DNA from: Janthinobacterium sp. BJB426
GTDB lineage: Bacteria; Pseudomonadota; Gammaproteobacteria; Burkholderiales; Burkholderiaceae_D
Reading direction: 5' to 3'
Length of the DNA stretch: 64,000 bases
Assembly: GCF_002735705.1 (NCBI RefSeq)
Contig: NZ_PDZL01000014.1
Location: 62,001-126,000, forward strand
Shown here: positions 24,915 through 33,647 of the stretch, one piece after another
How the letters are laid out: each line of letters starts with the position of its first letter
How positions within the stretch are numbered: position 1 is the first letter of the stretch
The notes under the pieces: generated by a model
Database searches by the model: none
What the model was told of the DNA's origin: nothing
What the model saw: only the letters and a program-made list of their open reading frames with translations
Translations under genes and position numbers: made by a program

Positions 24915-25840
24915 GTCTCGATCCACTGATCGCCGCCTGGCTGGAGCAGACAAAAGATGCGCCGCCGCCCGCCTCGCTGGCAGACTTGCGCGCAGCCACG
25001 GAAACGGGCTTGCGCCAGTTGCACGGGCCATTGGAAGACGTCGCGTCGGTCAAGGATTACGTGCTGCCCGGCGAGCATGCACTGGCCGTGCGCGCCTATG
25101 TGCCGGCCGGCGCGGAGACGGGCCAGCCCTTGCCCGCCATCGTCTTTGCGCATGGGGGCGGATGGTGTCTGTGCTCGCTGGACCTGTACGACAACCCGTG
25201 CCGCGCACTGGCCAACGCCACCGGCTGCGTGATCTTTTCCGTCGACTACCGGCTGGCGCCCGAGCACAAGTTCCCCGTGCCGCTGGACGACTTTTACAGG
25301 GCGTTGTGCTGGGTCGCCGAGCATGCGGCGGCGCTGGGCATCGACGTAAAACGGCTGGCGGTGGGCGGCGACAGCGCGGGCGGCAACCTGGCGGCGGCAG
25401 CGGCCCTGATGGCACGCGACCAGGCCGGTCCCGCGCTGGCGCACCAGTTGCTGCTGTACCCGGCGCTTGATTTTGCCTTCGATACGCCCTCCTACCAGCG
25501 CTATGCGGAGGGCCATTCGCTGACCCGCGAGGCCATGCGTTTTTGCTGGTCGGCGTATCTGAATGAACCGGCCGACGGCACGCAGCCTTACGCGGCGCCC
25601 CTGCGGGCAACTTCGCTCAAGGACCTCCCGCCGGCGACCGTGCTGGTATGCGAATATGACCCGCTGCACGACGAGGGGATTACGTATGCACAGCGGCTGC
25701 GCGACGATGGCGTGGCGGCCGAGTGCGTGCAGCTTGACGGCATGATCCACGCGGCTATGCACATGCTGGGCCTGGCGCCAGCGGCGCGGGGATTGTTCGA
25801 CGTGGCGGGCCAGGCGATGAAAAAAGCACTGGCAATGTAA
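24911..25840 (+). CDS. Alpha/beta hydrolase, hormone-sensitive lipase family esterase
   Basis: A 309-residue esterase of the HSL (family IV) type. The oxyanion motif HGGGW is near residue 80, the nucleophile elbow GGDSAGGNLAA near 152, with Asp in CEYDPLHDEG and His in GMIHAAM completing the triad. The GTG start at 24911 overlaps the previous stop (GTGA) and has GGGAG before it; an upstream ATG in the same frame is inside the previous gene. It closes the TetR-controlled operon. A strong terminator follows directly. Confidence 0.9.
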   Translation: MSLDPLIAAWLEQTKDAPPPASLADLRAATETGLRQLHGPLEDVASVKDYVLPGEHALAVRAYVPAGAETGQPLPAIVFAHGGGWCLCSLDLYDNPCRALANATGCVIFSVDYRLAPEHKFPVPLDDFYRALCWVAEHAAALGIDVKRLAVGGDSAGGNLAAAAALMARDQAGPALAHQLLLYPALDFAFDTPSYQRYAEGHSLTREAMRFCWSAYLNEPADGTQPYAAPLRATSLKDLPPATVLVCEYDPLHDEGITYAQRLRDDGVAAECVQLDGMIHAAMHMLGLAPAARGLFDVAGQAMKKALAM

Positions 25841-25841
25841 G

Positions 25842-25881
25842 AAAATCGGCCGCCGGGGATGGCTCCACGGCGGCCGATTTT
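25842..25881. terminator. Bidirectional intrinsic terminator
   Basis: AAAATCGGCCGCCG and CGGCGGCCGATTTT form a perfect 14-bp stem with a 12-nt loop. With the A-tract on one side and T-tract on the other it works for the esterase operon on the plus strand and the SUOX-like gene on the minus strand. Confidence 0.9.
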
Positions 25882-25895
25882 GTCACTTCGTTACG

Positions 25896-26432
25896 TTACT
25901 CCACCAGTTTGCGCACCTCGATGGCATTGAGCCACTTCACGTGGCGCGGCCCCGTGCGAATATCCTTGGCCGAGATCAGCGCGATTTCGCCATCGTTGTC
26001 GTCGAGCGCCTTGCCATTTTTTTCGTAGTAGACGACCACGCCCTCGCCGGCTGGCGCGTTATACAGCTCGCCCCAGGAAAACACCACCGCGTAGCCATCG
26101 GTGGCGGTGGCGATGATGGCAAGCTTCTTGACGTCGTTGTGGCCGGGCGCGTCGAGCACCGCCTTGTCGAGGATGTCACGCAGGCGCACGCCCTTGTAAC
26201 TGGTCATGGTCTCGGCCTTGTCGCCGTTATGGCGCGTGACGGCGATTTCCCCGCCGTTGGCCGGCGGCAGCTGGCGCAGGTCGGCCACCTTCAGGGTCAA
26301 GGGCGTTTCCACCATGCCCGTGACAGTCAGCGCGTGGCTCATGTTGTCGCGCGCCGGCGCCGGGTCGGCCCTCGCGGGCGCCATTGCCAGCAGTGAGGCC
26401 GAAACGAGGCCTGTCAGTATTGTCTTCAACAT
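25896..26432 (-). CDS. Periplasmic SUOX-fold (molybdopterin-domain-like) protein without cysteine
   Basis: A 178-residue protein with a signal peptide (ILTGLVSASLLAMAPARA) and one domain resembling the oxidoreductase molybdopterin-binding (sulfite oxidase) fold: LTLKVADLRQLPP near residue 47, YKGVRLRDILDKA near 80, and a C-terminal KWLNAIEVRKL. The protein has no cysteine at all, so the Mo-ligating Cys of sulfite oxidases is missing and a non-catalytic binding role is more likely. AAAGGA precedes the ATG at 26432. It lies 30 bp downstream of the TonB receptor gene and is probably co-transcribed, which suggests a role in handling the receptor's substrate. Confidence 0.78.
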   Translation of the reverse strand: MLKTILTGLVSASLLAMAPARADPAPARDNMSHALTVTGMVETPLTLKVADLRQLPPANGGEIAVTRHNGDKAETMTSYKGVRLRDILDKAVLDAPGHNDVKKLAIIATATDGYAVVFSWGELYNAPAGEGVVVYYEKNGKALDDNDGEIALISAKDIRTGPRHVKWLNAIEVRKLVE

Positions 26433-26462
26433 GCTGTGTCCTTTCATGGAACAATCAAAAAA

Positions 26463-28445
26463 TCAGAACTGGTACTGCGCATTGGCCAGCCAGGTGCGGC
26501 CCGCACTGGGGAAACCGTCAGCCAGCGCGTAATTGCGGTCGCCCATATTTGCCACACCCGCTTCCAGGGTCAAGGCTGGCAAGGGACGGTACACGGCCTT
26601 CAGGTTCAGCGTCGCAAAACCACCGAGTTCCAGGGTGTTCGACACCCAGCGCCCGCTATTCGATTCCGCAATGGCCACCACGTCGACCTGGCGCGCCGCG
26701 TGCAGCACGGCATGCGCCGTCAGCTTGTGGCGCGGCACATCCGTCAGGCGCATGGCGCGGTCGCTGACGTTCTTCATGTCCGTGTAGGTGTAGTTGCCAC
26801 CCCAGTCCAGCCAGGCGCCGGCGCGCCCGCGCAAGCCCAGTTCCACGCCGCTGATATGCGCCCTGCCCGCGTTGCGCATCTGCGCGCGCACGCCCACGAC
26901 ATTCGCCACGCTCTGGATCTTGTCCTTCACGTCGCTGTAGAACAACGCCGCCTCCAGCGCCAGGCCTTGCGCATTGCCCTGATAGCCCAGCTCATAATTC
27001 ATCGCCTGTTCCGCGCGCAAGGCCGGATTTTCGATGTACGTGCCCAGGCGCTGCGAATAACGGTCCTTCAGGGTCGGCAGGCGCGACTTGCGCGCCACCG
27101 TGGCGTACACGCGCGATTCAAGACCGGTCTTGTGGAACACGCCCGCCTGCAGGTCGGTGGCAGATTGATTCTCTGGCAAGGTATACGCATTGCCGGCGCT
27201 GTAGACGGTGTCCGGGCGCAGTGCATTGCGCGACACGCCCAGCGACAGTTCCGTCGCCGCATTGAGGGCGATGCTGTCTTCCGCGCCCAGGGTCCACAGG
27301 GCATCCTTGTACCAGGTGGTGCGCACGCCCTTGGCGTCGAGCTCCTGGTGTTCGTCGGCCTTGTAGCTGGCCACAAAACGCAGGCTGTGCGCGGCCAGGC
27401 GGAACGATTCGAGTTCCACCGCGCCGCCATTCGTGCGGTCGTTATAGATGCTGCGCCCGCCGCTGACGCTGCCCTGACCGCTGGTTTTCAGGGTCGTGTA
27501 GCTGCCGTTCGTATAAGACGTGATTTCATTGTCGTAGCTGTCGTGGTACAGGCGCAGTTTCAGGCGCTCGGCGTCGCCCAGGCGCGTCTGCGAGACGAAA
27601 TACACGCTTTCCTTGTTCCAGTACGGCCATTGCCAGTAGCGCGTGCCGACGGGATTCGTCGATGGCGGCTGGCCTTTTTCGCCATGCTGCTTGTAGTAGC
27701 TGAGCGCGTATTCGTCGCCCGCATGCGCGCCATCGGGCGTGTAGCCGACCTTGAACGACAGTTTATGGTCCTTGCGATACGCGTTGTTGCGCGTGCCACC
27801 ATCTTCCGTGGCCGTCGGGCGGAAATCGGACGACAGGGGAAAGCCGTCGCTGTCGATGTACGACACGCCCGCCTGCAGATACCACAAGCCCTGGTTCGTG
27901 CCCACGTTGGCCGACACCTGGCGCTCGCTGCCCGAACCGAATCCCACTGACGCATCACCTTCCATCAACGCCGTCGGTTTGCGCGACACCAGGTTGATGG
28001 CGCCGCCCAGGGTATTGGCGCCGTAGGCCACGGAACTGTAGCCTTTCGCTACCTGGATGGCGGCCAGGTCGCCAGTCGTGAAGCGGTTGAAATCGACATA
28101 GCCGTCATACGGCACGTAGACGGGAATGCCGTCGATGTACAGGGGCACCTGGCGCGCATCGAAGCCGCGGACGGCGACGGTTTTTTCGTTGCGCGAATTG
28201 GTCGACAGCGACACGCCCGACAGCAGATTCAAGGCATCGCCCACATTGTCGCGGTTAAAGCGGCGCATCTCGGCGCGACTCACTTGCGCGCCCACCTGCT
28301 GTTCCATCTGGCCTGCCTGCTCGCGCTGGCCGACCACCGTCACCGTGCCCAGCACGAACGGCGCCGCCGCATCCGCGTCTTCCTTGCCAGCGGCCTGCTG
28401 GACCAGCGCCAGCATCACGGCGCCTGCCATTACCTGTTTCAACAT
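26463..28445 (-). CDS. TonB-dependent outer-membrane receptor
   Basis: A 660-residue receptor with a signal peptide, a plug domain (residues ~45-155; RGFDARQVPLYIDGIPV and the AYGANTLGGAINL motif), and a 22-strand-type beta barrel ending in Phe (NAQYQF), the outer-membrane assembly signal. It takes up a large or scarce ligand with TonB energy; the ligand is unknown. It is followed 30 bp later by the SUOX-fold periplasmic protein, and preceded by a sigma-70-like promoter overlapped by an inverted repeat. No sigma/anti-sigma pair is next to it. Confidence 0.92.
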   Translation of the reverse strand: MLKQVMAGAVMLALVQQAAGKEDADAAAPFVLGTVTVVGQREQAGQMEQQVGAQVSRAEMRRFNRDNVGDALNLLSGVSLSTNSRNEKTVAVRGFDARQVPLYIDGIPVYVPYDGYVDFNRFTTGDLAAIQVAKGYSSVAYGANTLGGAINLVSRKPTALMEGDASVGFGSGSERQVSANVGTNQGLWYLQAGVSYIDSDGFPLSSDFRPTATEDGGTRNNAYRKDHKLSFKVGYTPDGAHAGDEYALSYYKQHGEKGQPPSTNPVGTRYWQWPYWNKESVYFVSQTRLGDAERLKLRLYHDSYDNEITSYTNGSYTTLKTSGQGSVSGGRSIYNDRTNGGAVELESFRLAAHSLRFVASYKADEHQELDAKGVRTTWYKDALWTLGAEDSIALNAATELSLGVSRNALRPDTVYSAGNAYTLPENQSATDLQAGVFHKTGLESRVYATVARKSRLPTLKDRYSQRLGTYIENPALRAEQAMNYELGYQGNAQGLALEAALFYSDVKDKIQSVANVVGVRAQMRNAGRAHISGVELGLRGRAGAWLDWGGNYTYTDMKNVSDRAMRLTDVPRHKLTAHAVLHAARQVDVVAIAESNSGRWVSNTLELGGFATLNLKAVYRPLPALTLEAGVANMGDRNYALADGFPSAGRTWLANAQYQF

Positions 28446-28469
28446 CGTCTATATCTTTCCATTATCGTT

Positions 28470-28507
28470 GTATATCTTCTTATATAGCGATATACAAAAA
28501 AGTACAA
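28470..28507 (-). promoter_or_regulatory. Promoter and inverted repeat upstream of the TonB receptor
   Basis: On the minus strand TTGTAC (28507-28502), a 17-bp spacer and TATAAG (28484-28479) form a candidate promoter. An inverted repeat GTATATC-N12-GATATAC (28470-28495) covers the -10 box. TATATAGCGAT occurs here (28481) and again exactly 80 bp upstream (28561), so a regulator may bind two sites. Confidence 0.45.
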
Positions 28508-28640
28508 AAAAAGCAGCCACGCATGCGGCGGCCTTCATCCAACAGCGCAATATACAGACGTATATAGCGATGCTCAAGCGACAAGCGCCGAAACGCTTGC
28601 GCAGGTCAATTTTCGCAACATTTCTCCTGCACCGCACCAT

Positions 28641-28701
28641 TTCGCTGTGCGAACGAATGTTTCACAAAACGATTGACACGTCCCATTTGGCTAGGCAAAC
28701 T
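28641..28701 (+). promoter_or_regulatory. Promoter of the IclR gene with adjacent palindrome
   Basis: TTGACA (28673-28678) and CAAACT (28696-28701) are spaced by 17 bp. Just upstream, TTCGC-TGT-GCGAA (28641-28653) is a perfect short palindrome that could be an IclR autoregulatory site. Confidence 0.45.
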
Positions 28702-28721
28702 GATTTCCAGGGAGCCTGAAA

Positions 28722-29558
28722 ATGAATGCCAATATGACAAATATTCAAGCCGCAGCAGATCCGGAACTCATCGTCTTCAGCGATGACGAGGAGGGCAAGG
28801 ACCGCCAGTTCGTCAACGCGCTGGCGCGCGGGCTGGAAGTGCTGCGTTGCTTCCGTCCCGGCGAAGTCTATCTGTCGAACGCGGACATGGCCAAGCGCAC
28901 GGGCATCCCGAAACCGACGATTTCACGCCTCACCTACACCCTCACCAAACTCGGCTACCTGAATTACTCGGACAGTCTGGGCAAGTACCAGCTGGGCGCC
29001 GGCGTGCTGGCGCTCGGTTACCGCATGCTGTCGAACCTCGATGTGCGCAAGATGGCGCGCCCCCTGATGGAAGAACTGGCCGAACATGCGCAAGCCTCCG
29101 TCTCGCTGGGCACGCGCGACCGCCTCAGCATGGTGTACGTGGAGACGTGCCGCAGCAGCGCCAACGTCACCCTGCGCCTTGACGTCGGCTCGCGCATTCC
29201 CCTGATGACGACGGCCATGGGCAAGGCCCTGCTGTGCATCCTGCCGCAGGCCGAACGCGACTACCTGATGGACCATGCGCGCGTCCACGAGACCGAGCGC
29301 TGGCCGCGCATCAAGGCCGGCATCGAACAAGGCTTCAAGGATTACCAGGACCGGGGCTTTTGCATCTCGGCCGGCGAGTGGCAGAACGACGTGCATGCCG
29401 TGGGCGTACCCATGCTGGGCGCGGATGGCGAACAGGTGATGGCTTTCAATTGCGGCGGCCCCGCCTTCCTGCTGTCGCGCGAAAAACTCGAGTCCGACCT
29501 GGGACCGCGCCTGGTCACCCTCGTCAAGACAGTGGAAAAAAACCTGGGCCGCGGTTAG
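28722..29558 (+). CDS. IclR-family transcriptional regulator
   Basis: A 278-residue IclR-type regulator. The N-terminal winged helix-turn-helix (residues ~25-85) has ALARGLEVLRCF and KRTGIPKPTISRLTYTL; the C-terminal ~180 residues are the effector-binding GAF-like domain (SVSLGTRDRLSMVYVE, IPLMTTAMGKALL). AGGGAG precedes the ATG. It lies 51 bp upstream of the acyl-CoA dehydrogenase gene in the same direction and probably controls the whole dehydrogenase-synthetase-Liv operon. Family members respond to aromatic or carboxylic acids. Confidence 0.92.
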   Translation: MNANMTNIQAAADPELIVFSDDEEGKDRQFVNALARGLEVLRCFRPGEVYLSNADMAKRTGIPKPTISRLTYTLTKLGYLNYSDSLGKYQLGAGVLALGYRMLSNLDVRKMARPLMEELAEHAQASVSLGTRDRLSMVYVETCRSSANVTLRLDVGSRIPLMTTAMGKALLCILPQAERDYLMDHARVHETERWPRIKAGIEQGFKDYQDRGFCISAGEWQNDVHAVGVPMLGADGEQVMAFNCGGPAFLLSREKLESDLGPRLVTLVKTVEKNLGRG

Positions 29559-29609
29559 ACTGCGCGCCCTTTCTCAACGATAGCTCAAATCAAAGCGCCG
29601 AGGAAACCG

Positions 29610-30764
29610 ATGATACGCGACGAAGAAACCCTGAACATACTGCTCGACAGCATCGCCCGTTTCGTGCGTGAAGTGCTGGTGCCGAACGAGGCGCTGGTGG
29701 CCGAAACGGACACGATCCCGCCCGCCATCGTGGCGCAGATGCGTGAACTGGGCCTGTTCGGCCTGTCCATTCCGGAAGCCTACGGCGGCCTGGAACTGAG
29801 CATGGAAGAGGAAGTGCGGGTCGCGTTCGAAATCGCCCGCACCTCGCCCGCCTTCCGTTCGCTGATCGGCACGAACAATGGCATCGGCTCACAAGGCATC
29901 GTGATCGATGGCACGGAAGCGCAGAAGCTGCATTATTTGCCAAAACTGGCTGCCGGCGACATCATCGGCTCGTTCGCGCTGACGGAAGCGGGATCGGGTT
30001 CCGATGCGGCCTCGCTGCGCACGACGGCCGTGCGCGATGGCGACTTTTATATCCTCAACGGCAGCAAGCGCTATATCACCAACGCGCCCGAAGCGAGCAT
30101 TTTTACCGTCATGGCCCGCACGGATCCCGTGAAGCGGGGCGCCTCGGCCATTTCCGCCTTCATCGTGGAAAAGGACACGCCGGGCCTCTCGCTGGGAAAA
30201 ATCGACAAGAAGATGGGGCAGCAAGGCGCGCACACCTGCGACGTCATCTTCGAGAATTGCCGCGTACCGGCCGCGAACATCATCGGCGGCAAGGAAGGCG
30301 TGGGTTTCAAGACGGCCATGAAGGTGCTCGATAAGGGCCGGCTGCACATCGCCGCCGTCTGCGTGGGCGCGGCCGAACGCATGCTGGCCGACGCGCTGGC
30401 CTACGCCATGGAGCGCCAGCAGTTCGGCCAGCCCATCGCGGAATTCCAGCTGATCCAGGCCATGCTGGCCGACAGCAAGGCGGAAATCTACGCGGCGCGC
30501 AGCATGGTGCTCGACGCGGCGCGCCGGCGCGACAACAAGGAAGACATTTCGACGGAAGCGTCGTGCTGCAAGCTGTTCGCCTCCGAAATGTGCGGCAGGG
30601 TCGCTGACCGCTCCGTGCAGATCCACGGCGGCGCCGGCTACATCAGCGAATACGCGGCCGAACGCTTCTACCGCGACGTGCGCCTGTTCCGCATCTATGA
30701 AGGCACGACGCAGATCCAGCAGATCGTCATCGCCCGCAACATGATCAAGGCAGCGCAAAAGTGA
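29610..30764 (+). CDS. Acyl-CoA dehydrogenase
   Basis: A 384-residue FAD-dependent acyl-CoA dehydrogenase that introduces a C2-C3 double bond in an acyl-CoA and passes electrons to ETF. Seen are the FAD/substrate motif FALTEAGSGSDAASL near residue 128, QFGQPIAEFQLIQ near 273, and the C-terminal IYEGTTQIQQIVIAR with the catalytic Glu near 365. The next gene is an acyl-CoA synthetase whose ATG lies 11 bp after this stop, so the substrate is likely the product of that ligase. By arrangement it resembles AliB-type alicyclic acyl-CoA dehydrogenases, but ordinary short-chain substrates are possible. Confidence 0.92.
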   Translation: MIRDEETLNILLDSIARFVREVLVPNEALVAETDTIPPAIVAQMRELGLFGLSIPEAYGGLELSMEEEVRVAFEIARTSPAFRSLIGTNNGIGSQGIVIDGTEAQKLHYLPKLAAGDIIGSFALTEAGSGSDAASLRTTAVRDGDFYILNGSKRYITNAPEASIFTVMARTDPVKRGASAISAFIVEKDTPGLSLGKIDKKMGQQGAHTCDVIFENCRVPAANIIGGKEGVGFKTAMKVLDKGRLHIAAVCVGAAERMLADALAYAMERQQFGQPIAEFQLIQAMLADSKAEIYAARSMVLDAARRRDNKEDISTEASCCKLFASEMCGRVADRSVQIHGGAGYISEYAAERFYRDVRLFRIYEGTTQIQQIVIARNMIKAAQK

Positions 30765-30775
30765 AGGAGGCCGCG

Positions 30776-32314
30776 ATGGACATCCCTTCCCTGCTGGCCG
30801 GCTTGCCGGCGCGCCTGTCGGCCATTCCCGCCTACTGGGCCGCGCGTGCGCCGGACGCGCCGGCGCTGCATGAAGGTGGCTGCAGCTGGACCTACGCGCA
30901 GCTGCAGCATGGCGTGGAAAGTGCAGCGCAGCTGCTGCGCCAGCTGGACGTGCGCGCAGGCGACCGCCTGATGGTGGTGGGCGAAAACGGCGCGCTGCAG
31001 GTGGCGCTGATTTTTGCTGCCGCGAGCATCGACGCGTGGATCGTCAACGTCAATGCGCGGCTGTCAGCGCGCGAGATCGACACCATCGCCACGCACAGTT
31101 CCGCGCGGCGCGTGCTGTTCCTGGCCGGCGCCTCGCCGGAAGCGGCCGCGCACGCGGCGCGGCGCAGCGCCAGCCCTGTCACCGTCGATGGCATGGGCGA
31201 GCTTCTGGCGGGAGAGTTGAACGAAGCGTCCATTCCGGAAGCCTGCGTGCCCGGCAACGAACAGGTGGCCGCGCTGATCTACACGACGGGCACCACGGGC
31301 CAGTCGAAAGGCGTGATGCTCACGCACCGCAACCTGCTGTTCATCGCCGCCGTATCCAGCACCTTGCGCGGCCTGACGCGCACCGACCGCGCCTATGGCG
31401 TGCTGCCGATTTCGCACGTGTACGGCCTGGCCTCGGTGGCCCTGGGCACCCTGTATGCGGGCGCCGCCCTGTACCTGGTGCCGCGCTTTTCCGTCGATGG
31501 CCTGCTCTCCGCCCTGAAGGATGACGGCCTGACCATCGTGCAGGGCGTGCCGGCCATGTACGCCAAGCTGCTGCAAACCCTGGGCGGCGCCGATACCCCG
31601 CTGCCGACGCGGCTGCGCTTTGCGTATGCGGGCGGCTCGCCGCTGGCGCCGTCGCTCAAGCACGAGGTGGAAAAGCTGCTGGGCACCGCGCTGCACAATG
31701 GCTATGGCATGACGGAAAGCGCGCCCACCATCAGCCAGACGCGCCTGGAAACGCCGCGCCGCGACGATTCCGTCGGCATGCCGATACCGGGCGTGGAAGT
31801 GCGCGTGGTGAGCGTCGACGGCCTTGACGTGGCGCCGGGCGAGCCGGGCGAATTGTGGATACGCGGGCCAAACATCATGGCTGGCTACTACCGCGAACCG
31901 GCCATGACGGCGGCCACCATGCGCGACGGCGGCTGGCTCAATACGGGCGACATGGCGCGCCAGGACCCGGACGGCGCCCTCTTCATCGTCGGCCGCACCA
32001 AGGAACTGATCATCCGCTCCGGCTTCAATGTGTATCCGCTGGAAGTGGAAACGGCCCTGAACGCCCACCCGTCCGTGGTGCAGTCGGCCGTGGTGGGACG
32101 CACCACGGCCGATGGCAACGAGGACGTCATCGCCTATGTGGAACTGGACCCGCGCCAGCCCGCCAGCGTGGCACAATTGCAGGCCTGGCTGGCGCAGACC
32201 CTGTCGCCATACAAATGCCCGTCCGCCATCATCGTCATGGAAGCGCTGCCGGCCGCCGCCACGGGCAAGATTTTAAAGGGGCAGCTGCGGCAAATGGCGC
32301 AGAATGCACGATGA
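30776..32314 (+). CDS. Acyl-CoA synthetase (AMP-forming)
   Basis: A 512-residue member of the ANL superfamily that activates a carboxylic acid with ATP and CoA. The P-loop-like motif YTTGTTGQSKGVM is near residue 167, GYGMTESAP near 310, and the hinge/C-terminal motif FIVGRTKELIIRSGFNVYP near 405; the catalytic Lys lies in TGKILKGQL near the end. AAGGAGG precedes the ATG at 30776; a GTG 15 bp upstream is less likely. It sits between the dehydrogenase and the Liv-type transporter, so it probably acts on the imported acid. An AliA-like (cyclohexanecarboxylate) or aromatic-acid role is inferred only. Confidence 0.92.
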   Translation: MDIPSLLAGLPARLSAIPAYWAARAPDAPALHEGGCSWTYAQLQHGVESAAQLLRQLDVRAGDRLMVVGENGALQVALIFAAASIDAWIVNVNARLSAREIDTIATHSSARRVLFLAGASPEAAAHAARRSASPVTVDGMGELLAGELNEASIPEACVPGNEQVAALIYTTGTTGQSKGVMLTHRNLLFIAAVSSTLRGLTRTDRAYGVLPISHVYGLASVALGTLYAGAALYLVPRFSVDGLLSALKDDGLTIVQGVPAMYAKLLQTLGGADTPLPTRLRFAYAGGSPLAPSLKHEVEKLLGTALHNGYGMTESAPTISQTRLETPRRDDSVGMPIPGVEVRVVSVDGLDVAPGEPGELWIRGPNIMAGYYREPAMTAATMRDGGWLNTGDMARQDPDGALFIVGRTKELIIRSGFNVYPLEVETALNAHPSVVQSAVVGRTTADGNEDVIAYVELDPRQPASVAQLQAWLAQTLSPYKCPSAIIVMEALPAAATGKILKGQLRQMAQNAR

Positions 32315-32315
32315 G

Positions 32316-32343
32316 TTGACCATGCAGTACCAGAACCGACAAT
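32316..32343 (+). promoter_or_regulatory. Possible internal promoter of the binding-protein gene
   Basis: TTGACC (32316-32321) and GACAAT (32338-32343), spaced by 16 bp, lie between the synthetase stop and the start of the binding-protein gene. They would allow extra expression of the transporter. Confidence 0.3.
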
Positions 32344-32374
32344 AAAACCAAGCCACATCACCGGAGGAGACACG

Positions 32375-33541
32375 ATGAAACGCACCTACACACGCATCGC
32401 CATGGCAGCGCTGGTTGCCAGCGCCTGGATGACGCAGGCCAGCGCCGACGAATTCCTGGTCGGCGCAGAAATCCCGCTGACGGGCAACCTGGCGCGGGTC
32501 GGCGCCGGCATGCAGGAGGGGATCATGGTCGCGGCCGAAGTCTTCAACAAGACCAACGGCAAGCACACCATCAAGATCATCACCGTCGACGACGAATCGG
32601 CGCCCGCCAAGGCCATCGCCGCCGTGGAAAAGCTGGCCAGCCAGGGCGTGGTGGCCATCACGGGCGGCTATGGTTCGAACAATATCTCGCCCGCCTCGGA
32701 CACGGCGAACAAACTGGGCCTCGTCTATATCACTTCGGGCGGCGTGGACGACAGCCTGGTGGCCAGCGGGCGCAAGAATTTTTTCCGCATCAATAACACG
32801 GCCGGCTACGAAAAAGCCATGCTGGGATTGCTGCAGGACGTGGGCGCGAAATCCGTCTCCATCGTGTATTCGACCAAGGACGCCACCACGGGCCTGGCCA
32901 AGGATGTGGAAAAGGCCCTGGCGGCCAAGGGCGTGAAAGTGACGACGCACTCGTTCGACCCGGCGATCACGGACTTCAAGCCCATCATCAACAAGATCAA
33001 GCTGCAGGATAAATCGGAAGTCGTGGCCATGGTCGGCTACGAAAACGACTACGTGGGCATCATCCGCGCCGCCCGCGTCCTGAAGCCGAAGATCAAGGCC
33101 ATGGTGGGCGTGTGGTCGCTGGCAACGCCGAAAATGGCGGCCGACTTCCCCGACCTGATGCCGAACGTATTCGGCACGGCCCTGCTGCCCTTCCCCACGG
33201 AATTCAAGACAGCCGACGGCAAGGCCTTCAGCGACGCCTACAAGCAGCTGTACAAGAAGGAGCCGGACTACCTGGGCCAGTTCGGCTATGTGCAGTCGAT
33301 GCTGCTGTTCGAAGCCATCGCGCGCGCGGCCGACAAGGGCACCATCAAGAAAGGCGGCGTGGCCGAGGAAATGCGCAAGACGGACCGCGAAACCCTGATC
33401 GGCCGGGTGCAGTTTGCTGCCAACGGCGACAACCAGAATTTCGTGCACCGCATGGCCCAGCACCAGGACAAGAAAGTGGTGATCGTCTGGCCGAAGGAAC
33501 ACGCGACGGGCAAGCTGGCCTATCCCGCCCTGCCCTGGTAA
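32375..33541 (+). CDS. Liv-type ABC transporter, periplasmic substrate-binding protein
   Basis: A 388-residue LivK-like binding protein with a Sec signal peptide (AMAALVASAWMTQASA) cut near residue 24. It has the family pattern VGAEIPLTGNLARVGAGMQEG, then VDDESAPAKAIAAVEKL and ITGGYGSNNISPASDTA, typical of the type I periplasmic-binding fold. GGAGGAGA precedes the ATG. It supplies ligand to the permeases encoded next. Linkage to acyl-CoA genes suggests an aliphatic, alicyclic or aromatic acid rather than an amino acid (inference). Confidence 0.92.
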   Translation: MKRTYTRIAMAALVASAWMTQASADEFLVGAEIPLTGNLARVGAGMQEGIMVAAEVFNKTNGKHTIKIITVDDESAPAKAIAAVEKLASQGVVAITGGYGSNNISPASDTANKLGLVYITSGGVDDSLVASGRKNFFRINNTAGYEKAMLGLLQDVGAKSVSIVYSTKDATTGLAKDVEKALAAKGVKVTTHSFDPAITDFKPIINKIKLQDKSEVVAMVGYENDYVGIIRAARVLKPKIKAMVGVWSLATPKMAADFPDLMPNVFGTALLPFPTEFKTADGKAFSDAYKQLYKKEPDYLGQFGYVQSMLLFEAIARAADKGTIKKGGVAEEMRKTDRETLIGRVQFAANGDNQNFVHRMAQHQDKKVVIVWPKEHATGKLAYPALPW

Positions 33542-33564
33542 CAGCAGCCTCCCGCTGCACACGC

Positions 33565-33632
33565 GCACGCCTGCCGGGCGTGCACCGATGAACGGCAGCC
33601 CTGGCGCATCTTCGCGATGTCCTTGGGCTGCC
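33565..33632 (+). promoter_or_regulatory. Two intercistronic hairpins between binding protein and permease
   Basis: The 106-bp spacer holds GCACGCC/GGCGTGC (33565-33583, 5-nt loop) and GGCAGCCC/GGGCTGCC (33594-33632, with inner GATG/CATC pairing). Without a T-tract they more likely stabilise the 3' end of the binding-protein mRNA or cause partial termination, giving more binding protein than permease. Confidence 0.5.
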
Positions 33633-33647
33633 TGACGGGATGACGAC

